Shown here: positions 58,559-64,000 of the stretch, in pieces
How positions within the stretch are numbered: the stretch's first letter is position 1
Layout: each line of letters begins with the position of its first letter
Translations under genes and position numbers: made by a program
The notes under the pieces: model-generated
Seen by the model: the letters and a program-made list of their open reading frames with translations, nothing else
Databases searched by the model: none
Told to the model about the DNA's origin: nothing
NCBI GenBank assembly: GCA_030041375.1
Contig: JASHOA010000012.1
Location: 1-64,000, forward strand
Direction: 5' to 3'
Source: Acetobacteraceae bacterium
GTDB lineage: Bacteria; Pseudomonadota; Alphaproteobacteria; Acetobacterales; Acetobacteraceae
DNA length: 64,000 nt

Positions 58559-58930
58559 GGCGATCGGGTATGGCTCCGAAGCAAGCGAGGATTGGAATGC
58601 TGCCGCTGTGCCTTCGAACTGGCCGCTCAACGAGGCCGGCGGATGCAGCGGTGCAACTGCTTGCTCGATCGCCTAAACTGCGTCGCCGATGGCGGTGTTC
58701 TCGGCGAGATTGAAGGACAACGTCACCGCAGGGAACTGATTTGCGTGATTGACTCCGAGTGGTACCACCCAGTTGGTATCGATGTGCACCAGATTCGACA
58801 GCGGTACCGGGGCTCCGGTCGAGGATGGTACATAGAACTGGTTCAGGGTGGCGAGGTCCTCCTGCGGCCAGGGTACGACTTCAAAGATCACGTAATACGC
58901 GTTGGTCTGCGTGAAATACCGGGGGTGACC
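58559..58930 (-). pseudogene. Internal fragment of an RND efflux pump (MdtB/MdtC/AcrB family)
   Basis: Reading leftward: YFTQTNAYYVIFEVVPWPQE, LATLNQFYVPSSTGAPVPLS and NHANQFPAVTLSFNLAENTA, then an in-frame TAG at 58673-58675, then AIEQAVAPLHPPASLSGQFE and TAAAFQSSLASEPYPIA. This is a contiguous portion of the second periplasmic domain of an RND transporter, just before the transmembrane block, about 120 residues of some 1030. Both ends are lost and a nonsense codon interrupts it. No membrane fusion or outer-membrane partner is nearby. Confidence 0.82.
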
Positions 58931-58940
58931 GCTTGCCGCC

Positions 58941-59519
58941 TTACCCAGGCACGATCCCGAGAGCTGCCCGGAAACGTTGCTGGAGGAAGGCGCCGTCTCT
59001 GGGTGGAAGGAAGCGGTGCGGCTCGGTCGGGGCAATCTTGATGACAGCAAACAGCGGCTCGGAACGCAGGCGCGAGCGGAGCATCCCGAGCTCGCCCTCC
59101 GCGGTGACGGTCACGGTGGAGCGCCAACCACAGGCAGCAGCAGCGGCGGCCAGATCGGTACCGAGGGATGTGTGGCTCGCTTGCGCGCCCGTTTCGCCGT
59201 AACGGCCGTTGTCGAGCACGGCTATTGCCAGGTTCGGCGGCGCCGCCGCGGCAATGGTGGCGAACGCCCCAAGCCCCATCAGCGCCTCTCCGTCACCGGT
59301 CACGACCAGAACGCGCCGTGCCGGCTGCGCCAGCGCGAGCCCGAGTCCGATCATCGCCGCCGCTCCCATCGCCCCCCATAGATAGAAATTGAGCGCCCGA
59401 TCGCCCACTGCCCCGGCATCGTACGTCGTGGAGCCGAGACCGGTGACTACCAGCATATCCCCGGGATCGCGAAGCAACACCGCCATCACCGCGCGCCGAT
59501 CGAGCATTGACTCTGCCAT
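58941..59519 (-). CDS. ThDP-binding decarboxylase, beta (pyrophosphate-binding) subunit
   Basis: A 192-residue protein matching the C-terminal TPP domain of split decarboxylases such as sulfopyruvate (ComE) or phosphonopyruvate decarboxylase. MLVVTGLGSTTYDAGAVGDR is followed by YLWGAMGAAAMIGLGLAL and the ThDP/Mg motif VVTGDGEALMGLGAFATIA...LAIAVLDNGRYGETG. The matching alpha subunit is encoded upstream at 59927-60466, but 407 bp with a repeat and a foreign gene fragment separate them. The start MAESMLDRRAVMAVLL is chosen. The substrate is not determinable. Confidence 0.82.
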   Translation of the reverse strand: MAESMLDRRAVMAVLLRDPGDMLVVTGLGSTTYDAGAVGDRALNFYLWGAMGAAAMIGLGLALAQPARRVLVVTGDGEALMGLGAFATIAAAAPPNLAIAVLDNGRYGETGAQASHTSLGTDLAAAAAACGWRSTVTVTAEGELGMLRSRLRSEPLFAVIKIAPTEPHRFLPPRDGAFLQQRFRAALGIVPG

Positions 59520-59696
59520 TCCGTTGCTCCCGTCAGCCCTGCCGGCTGGCAGGGTTGCATTGGCACGCGTCTCGCATACAGTCCTGCAGCTCGCCGAGAA
59601 AGTGAGCAAGCTACGCATGTCGTGTACCCAAAGGCCGCGTCCGGGCGTGCATGCGTGGACCCATGGGGAATATGCAGTCCTACGTATTGGGCGGAC

Positions 59697-59800
59697 TAGA
59701 CCTGTGTCGGATTGACTGTGCAGCCCGACACAGGTCTCGCGCTTTATGCGAGCCCGCGATTCACGCCCTCCGACGATTCCGCCTCGGGCGATCGTGGGCC
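59697..59800. repeat. Double-hairpin intergenic repeat, copy C
   Basis: Hairpin 1 has arms GACCTGTGTCGG and CCGACACAGGTC around ATTGACTGTGCAGC. Relative to copy B, two C:G pairs have become T:A on both arms. Then TCGCGCTTTATGCGAG and hairpin 2 (CCCGCGAT and ATCGTGGG, one G-T pair; inner CGCCC and GGGCG). It lies between the two decarboxylase subunit genes. Confidence 0.87.
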
Positions 59801-59813
59801 CGGCGAGACGCGC

Positions 59814-59926
59814 ATGGTCCAGAAACGGGTCCCCGAACCCGGCCCGGCGGAAGTTCTCGCGAGCGTCGATGCCGCGGCGATCTGCGCAACCGATCTGCTG
59901 TCCGGCTCCGGCGCTTTGCAAAGACG
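59814..59926 (+). pseudogene. N-terminal fragment of a zinc-type MDR alcohol dehydrogenase
   Basis: About 37 codons reading VQKRVPEPGPAEVLASVDAA and AICATDLLSGSG resemble the N-terminus of MDR dehydrogenases (EPGPGEVLV-V-A-ICGTDL), including the catalytic cysteine position. The sequence then runs into the alpha-subunit gene on the other strand. Too short to function; a remnant next to repeat copy C. Confidence 0.5.
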
Positions 59927-60466
59927 CTATTTCCGGAACTCCTTGGCGCCGATCAGGCGCTGCGAGAGCAACACCGCAACCGGTACGCTGCTGTCGAAGG
60001 CAAGGGCGGCAGCCGCACGCACGGTCTCCGCCACCTCATTGGCGTGAACCGCACGCAACACATGCACACCCATTGCCCCAAGAACAGCGGGCGTCGCCGA
60101 ACCCATCGGCACCTGCCACGGATTGAATTCTCCCCACTCGCCACGCATGGTGATCAGGGCCAGGAGCGGCATCCGGCAATGCGCAATCAGCGAGAGAATG
60201 TTGATGCAGTTTCCGACGCCCGAGGACTGCATTAAAAGTACAGCACGCTGCCCCCCGAGCCACGCACCCGCGGCGAGCGCAACCCCTTCCTCTTCTGTCG
60301 TCAAAACCACGGCGCGCATTGTTGTCTCGGCGCTTGCAAGTGCGATCAGCCGCGCATGGCCGGCATCTGGCACATATGCCACCTGCCGGATCTCTGCCGC
60401 CCGCAACACCGCGAAGACAGCGTCAGACCACGCCGGATCCTCCGGCTTGGGTCCATTCTGGTTCAT
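59927..60466 (-). CDS. ThDP-dependent decarboxylase, alpha (N-terminal) subunit
   Basis: A 179-residue TPP_enzyme_N-type protein like sulfopyruvate decarboxylase alpha (ComD): VFAVLRAAEIRQVAYVPDAG, VVLTTEEEGVALAAGAWLGG with the cofactor-activating glutamate, RAVLLMQSSGVGNCINILSL and MPLLALITMRGEWGEFNPWQ. It needs the beta subunit at 58941-59519 to act. Two-subunit enzymes of this class decarboxylate sulfopyruvate or phosphonopyruvate; no coenzyme M or phosphonate genes are nearby, so the substrate is open. Confidence 0.83.
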   Translation of the reverse strand: MNQNGPKPEDPAWSDAVFAVLRAAEIRQVAYVPDAGHARLIALASAETTMRAVVLTTEEEGVALAAGAWLGGQRAVLLMQSSGVGNCINILSLIAHCRMPLLALITMRGEWGEFNPWQVPMGSATPAVLGAMGVHVLRAVHANEVAETVRAAAALAFDSSVPVAVLLSQRLIGAKEFRK

Positions 60467-60624
60467 TGAATATGCCCCCTGGCAGCCATGCTGCCAAGCG
60501 GCGTCGCCGGCCGCAATGGAACTCGATTATGTCAGCGCATTCCCACCGCGTTCACATCTCGCAGGGAAAGGCGAGGGGGGTGCCCATGTCCTAGGGACGA
60601 TGGGTCCCGTTCATCCGGGGTCAG

Positions 60625-62082
60625 TCATCGCGCTAAAGCAACCTTCGCCGAGATCGCACTCCCGCTGGCAAGAAAACCGGCCAACCGAGCTTCTGCCTGT
60701 GCGGGTGGGCCCGAAGCCCGGAGTGTGACAACGAGTGGAGGGTCGTGAGCGCCGAACAGGCTCGCCAGTGCCTGCTTCACTCTCGTGTGGAGATCGTTCT
60801 GGACCAGCCGCCCGCCGATCCAGATCGCACTTGCGGTCGCGGACGGCGGTTGCTGGATGAAGACAAGCTGCCAGTTCTGAGGTGCCGCCTGGGCAACACG
60901 GAGCGTGCGCGTCTCCGCCTCCCGCGTGTCCCGGCCGGAAAGTGCGCGCTCTGTGTCCACGATCAGTCGCGGATCACTGCGTGGAGGAAAGGCGGCAAGC
61001 GAAAGCTGAAGGGTGTCATTAGCGCAGTCAAATCGCCTGAGGGTGCCCCCAGCGGCGGCCAGTTCCGGTGGTTGACTGTCGTTCAGCGCTGGGGAGCAGC
61101 CGGGGATACTTTGAGGCAGCGCAACACGCGTCGCCGCTGCCGCGCGGTCGATCGCACCGGACAGCAGGGGAAAGAGCGCCGCCAGAACGATCGCCACGGC
61201 GGCGGGTACAAGACCGCGAGCCGGCCCCGCCGGAGCTGGTTTTGTTTGCACCTCGCGGCGCATCTGATCCTGGCGAAAGAGGAGGCCGAGCAGGATTAGG
61301 AGAAACAGCACGATGGAAAAAAAGAGATAGCCGTAGAGCACATGGTCGGTTGCCGCGGCCTCAGCGCTGCCGAGCACGTGGCCAAGCCAGACAATGCCGA
61401 GCGCGCGAAACCCATTAGCGATCACCGGAACGAATAACGCAACAACAATAAACAGCACTCGTCTGCCGACATCGCGATAGATAATGCAGGCATAAAACAC
61501 GCTGAAAGCGGCTGCCGCGATCAGGAAGCGCAGCCCGGCACAGGCCTCCGCAATGCGGAATACGCCCTCAGGGATTTCGATGATATTACCCTGGTTATAG
61601 TTTGGGATGCCGAAAAGATCGAGGCCATGCACGACGAAGTGGGTGGTGAAGGATTGCAGCATGGGGACGAGGAAGCCCCCAAAGGGCACGAGAAAAAAGA
61701 GATAGAGAAGCGGCGCAGCCATCGCGCGGTAAAGCCCGAAGCCAATTACGGAAACGAAAAGAATCTGCAGGAAGCCCACGGCTGCCAGTTGGCGGCCTTC
61801 CATGATTCCGAGACGGTCCGCCAGGAACCAGACGACGCCGAGAAGGAGGCTGGCTGGCAGGGCGAGCAGGGTCGGCCGGAGTGGTACGTGCCAGAGCCGC
61901 GCGCGTCGCTGCCATGCGAGAAAGGCGGCCATCGGCAGGATCAGAAAGCAGTGATTATACGCGGTCGAGTCAAGCCATACATTGACCGCAGAACCAATTT
62001 CGACATTGAATAGAAGGCCGAGGACGATCACGCCGACAGCCAGCACCGGCCAGGCGCGGTGGATGGAACCTAAGCCGGTCAT
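60625..62082 (-). CDS. xrtA: Exosortase A with C-terminal EpsI-like domain
   Basis: A 485-residue membrane protein. The N-terminal 290 residues form an exosortase with about eight helices and the catalytic residues Cys in RIAEACAGLRFLIAAAAF, Arg in IANGFRALGIVWLGH and His in AATDHVLYGYLFFSIVLF. After a linker the C-terminal 180 residues (QPPELAAAGGTLRRFDCAN, WQLVFIQQPPSA) resemble EpsI/DUF3485. XrtA cleaves and sorts PEP-CTERM proteins in exopolysaccharide producers. Its ATG overlaps the glycosyltransferase stop as ATGA. Confidence 0.9.
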   Translation of the reverse strand: MTGLGSIHRAWPVLAVGVIVLGLLFNVEIGSAVNVWLDSTAYNHCFLILPMAAFLAWQRRARLWHVPLRPTLLALPASLLLGVVWFLADRLGIMEGRQLAAVGFLQILFVSVIGFGLYRAMAAPLLYLFFLVPFGGFLVPMLQSFTTHFVVHGLDLFGIPNYNQGNIIEIPEGVFRIAEACAGLRFLIAAAAFSVFYACIIYRDVGRRVLFIVVALFVPVIANGFRALGIVWLGHVLGSAEAAATDHVLYGYLFFSIVLFLLILLGLLFRQDQMRREVQTKPAPAGPARGLVPAAVAIVLAALFPLLSGAIDRAAAATRVALPQSIPGCSPALNDSQPPELAAAGGTLRRFDCANDTLQLSLAAFPPRSDPRLIVDTERALSGRDTREAETRTLRVAQAAPQNWQLVFIQQPPSATASAIWIGGRLVQNDLHTRVKQALASLFGAHDPPLVVTLRASGPPAQAEARLAGFLASGSAISAKVALAR

Positions 62083-63287
62083 GCGCTGAGCCTCAGTGTC
62101 TCAGGTGCTTCGAGCATCGGATCAAGCCTGGCGAGGGTTGCGCGCCAATCATGAAAGCGGAGCACGGCACGCCGTGCCGCGGCGCCGAGACTGGGATGGC
62201 CGCCGTTCAGTACCTCTTCTGCCAGCCGGGCGGTCTCGATGGCATCGGTCGCGACGAGAACCGCGCGCTCTCCACCGGTGCGGATCCCCTCCACCGCCGC
62301 CGGCGAAGCGAGGACAGGACGCCCAAGAGCCATTGCCTCCAAGACCTTGTTCTGGATGCCGCGGCCGATGCGCAGCGGTGCCACGACGAGGGCAGCATGC
62401 GCGAGATAGGGACGCGTATCCGGCACCCGCCCGGTGACACGAATACCTGGCCGACGGGCCAGCGCCTTGACCGTCGGCGCTGGTTCCGCACCGACGACAA
62501 CGAAGACGCATGGCTGCGCGGCAAGCCGCGGCAACACGGCATTGGCAAACCACCTTACTGCATCGATGTTTGGCTTGTAGTCCATCCTTCCGGTAAACAC
62601 GATCGCGATCTCGCCGGGCGCGAACGGCGAGGGAAATTGATGGTGGGGAGAGAAGTAACCAAGGTCCACTCCGTTCTCCACCCAGTTCGTGCGGCCGGCG
62701 CAATCCGGTGCGAGCTGAAGAAATCGTGCCTCTTCGGCCGGTGAGACGAAGAGCGTGCAGTCGAAACGCAGTGCCGCCAACCGTTCGAAGGCAAGCAGCC
62801 TTCGCGCCTCCCGCGCCCAGAACAGGCGCATTGGCAACGACGCATTCCGCGCATAAGCCGCGAATTTCTCCGAATCGACATCCACCATGTCGAGCATCCG
62901 CGGCATATCTGAAACTTGCATCACGTACTGGGCCATCGCCGAGGAGAAAACAAACACTTGCGCGATTGTCCGCTGCGCCAGGGTGCGGGTGACCCATGCG
63001 GCAAGTCCCCGGTTCCAAAAATAGTCGAGCGAGAGCGCTCTGCCAGCGCCGAGCCCTGCCAGGGAACGCAATCTTGCCGCCCGCCGGTCGAACGCAAAGC
63101 AGCCGACGGTTGCAGTCCGTGTCCGAAGCGCAGGAAGATATTGAAGATCACCCGGATCGTCAGCGAGACAGCCAAGATGGACATCGTACGAGCGCGCGAG
63201 GTGCTCGAGCATATGGAAGGCGCGGATCTTGTCACCCTTGTCCGGCGGGTAAGGAATTCGGTGGCACAGGAAGAGGAGTTCGCGCAT
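62079..63287 (-). CDS. XrtA/PEP-CTERM system glycosyltransferase (TIGR03087 type)
   Basis: A 402-residue GT4-like enzyme: MRELLFLCHRIPYPPDKGDK with IRAFHMLEHLA, LDMVDVDSEKFAAYA, a donor-binding half with WVENGVDLGYFSP, IVFTGRMDYKPNIDAVRWF and PLRIGRGIQNKVLEAMALG-RPVLASP. The KGDKIR start and VDVDS block are the marks of the family associated with exosortase A loci. The start MRELLFL at 63287 is taken, 4 bp after the upstream gene's stop. Confidence 0.9.
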   Translation of the reverse strand: MRELLFLCHRIPYPPDKGDKIRAFHMLEHLARSYDVHLGCLADDPGDLQYLPALRTRTATVGCFAFDRRAARLRSLAGLGAGRALSLDYFWNRGLAAWVTRTLAQRTIAQVFVFSSAMAQYVMQVSDMPRMLDMVDVDSEKFAAYARNASLPMRLFWAREARRLLAFERLAALRFDCTLFVSPAEEARFLQLAPDCAGRTNWVENGVDLGYFSPHHQFPSPFAPGEIAIVFTGRMDYKPNIDAVRWFANAVLPRLAAQPCVFVVVGAEPAPTVKALARRPGIRVTGRVPDTRPYLAHAALVVAPLRIGRGIQNKVLEAMALGRPVLASPAAVEGIRTGGERAVLVATDAIETARLAEEVLNGGHPSLGAAARRAVLRFHDWRATLARLDPMLEAPETLRLSA

Positions 63288-63291
63288 CGCC

Positions 63292-64000
63292 TCAGCCGAT
63301 GCCGCGCACGATGTGTGGGCCGAGGAAATTGGCAACCGGCAACGGCATCCGCTTCCAGGCGGCGATCAGCAGCCGGTACTTTGGATTGAGCGGGTTGTTC
63401 TCGGGCATCCGCGCGCCGGGTGCGAGGAGGTGGCGGTAATGCAGCGGCTCGGGCTGGAAGCCCCAGTTTTTCTTAAAGGCGTGCGCACCGGTGCCGATCT
63501 TGCTACGGCCGAAGTCGAACAGGTCAAGCCCACGGGCCACGGCCCGTCGCATGACCTCCCAGTACATAAAGTCATGGCCGCCGCGGCCACGCGCATCGCG
63601 ACCGCCACCGGCGTAATAGGGCAGGATTTGATTTCGGAAGCTGAAGCAGAGCACGGCCGAGATGGGCTGACCCGCATCCTCGACAGTCAGCACCTCGGCC
63701 GAATCCGCAAAGAGCTCGAGCAAGAGACGAAAATAACGGCGTGGGAAAACGGGGGTGCCAAGGTTGCGCACACTCTCGGCGTAGAGGCGGAAGAAGCAGT
63801 CTGCCTCGCGATCGATCCGGGTAGAGAGGCCGTTTGCGATTCCCTTGCGTACAACAGCTCGCTGCTTGCGGGGAATGGCTTGCAGAACCGCCTCTTCCGC
63901 AGGCGGAAGCTGCTTGCGGAATGTTTCATAAAGGGGGGGAGTCTCCGGCCAAATCGAGCCGGAGGAATGGAGGCATCGGAATTCGCAGAACCGCGCGTCG
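63292..64000 (-). CDS. FemAB-like protein of the XrtA/PEP-CTERM locus (5' end outside the window)
   Basis: At least 235 C-terminal residues of a GNAT/FemAB-fold protein: LYETFRKQLPPAEEAVLQAI, PRKQRAVVRKGIANG, VLCFSFRNQILPYYAGGGRD, ARGRGGHDFMYWEVMRRAVA, LFDFGRSKIGTGAHAFKKNW and PLNPKYRLLIAAWKRMPLP. The PRKQRAVVRKG block and location identify the TIGR03019-like group found next to exosortase A. The role may be peptidyl transfer in exopolysaccharide or cell-envelope assembly. It is the upstream gene of the visible operon. Confidence 0.85.
   Translation of the reverse strand, partial: DARFCEFRCLHSSGSIWPETPPLYETFRKQLPPAEEAVLQAIPRKQRAVVRKGIANGLSTRIDREADCFFRLYAESVRNLGTPVFPRRYFRLLLELFADSAEVLTVEDAGQPISAVLCFSFRNQILPYYAGGGRDARGRGGHDFMYWEVMRRAVARGLDLFDFGRSKIGTGAHAFKKNWGFQPEPLHYRHLLAPGARMPENNPLNPKYRLLIAAWKRMPLPVANFLGPHIVRGIG

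Overview
The window is GC-rich and tightly packed. Its gene content points to an alphaproteobacterium, most likely of the Acetobacteraceae/Rhodospirillales: a PTS-Ntr type phosphorelay with a short HprK and a stand-alone EIIA, a ruvCAB-ybgC-tolQRAB-pal-cpoB-tilS-ftsH-folP-glmM series, a zinc-ligand-poor L31 and a class III old yellow enzyme. The taxon is an inference from gene content; no rRNA gene is present to confirm it.

Layout. (1) 1-3615 is the right end of an integrated element: nested IS66/IS5 transposase remnants, a broken hypothetical gene, a HigBA-like toxin-antitoxin pair and a tyrosine integrase, ending exactly at the 3' half of a tRNA-Gly(GCC), which marks the attachment site. 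(2) 3667-6127 holds a DUF6635-like membrane protein gene and a complete IS1380-family element. (3) 6468-10769 is a leftward operon hprK-rapZ-EIIA-ptsH-EI-modE in which every junction overlaps. (4) 10847-16777 contains an enoyl-CoA hydratase, an ABM monooxygenase, two molybdenum-related genes (a lone Mop domain and a Moco-binding-fold protein), a HAD phosphatase, an Hsp20 with a ROSE-like leader, L31, an old yellow enzyme and PdxY. (5) 16816-19988 contains a glycosyltransferase and decaying genes: a GntR regulator frameshifted by a 23-bp tandem duplication, and an in-frame chimera of a DUF2877 N-terminus with a carbamate kinase C-terminus. (6) 19948-38329 is housekeeping: gloB, rimI-tsaB, yebC, ruvCAB, the Tol-Pal system, tilS, ftsH, folP and glmM. 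(7) 38461-56569 is mostly metabolic: an FAD monooxygenase, thiD, serC-serA, altronate dehydratase-like and HpcH/HpaI aldolase genes, a second FtsH, an FAD-linked oxidase, an MFS exporter, Qor, Ogt and a YyaL-type thioredoxin-domain protein. (8) 57501-59926 is a patch of gene fragments (M20 amidohydrolase, RND pump, MDR dehydrogenase) around a two-subunit ThDP decarboxylase whose genes are separated. (9) 60625-64000 is part of an exosortase A (XrtA/PEP-CTERM) exopolysaccharide locus: FemAB-like protein, glycosyltransferase and XrtA with an EpsI-like tail.

How the parts connect. EI, HPr, EIIA, HprK and RapZ form a regulatory phosphorelay with no sugar permease, coupled translationally to a ModE DNA-binding domain; together with the nearby Mop and Moco-fold genes this suggests a molybdate theme. 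RuvABC resolves Holliday junctions and Tol-Pal/CpoB maintains the outer membrane during division. SerC and SerA make serine. The last locus sorts and exports exopolysaccharide-associated proteins.

The least explained signal is a roughly 100-bp double-hairpin repeat present three times (18083, 40054 and 59697). Its first stem has base changes compensated on the opposite arm. A run of recent-looking damage (tandem duplications, in-frame stops, a fusion deletion) marks genes in the process of being lost.
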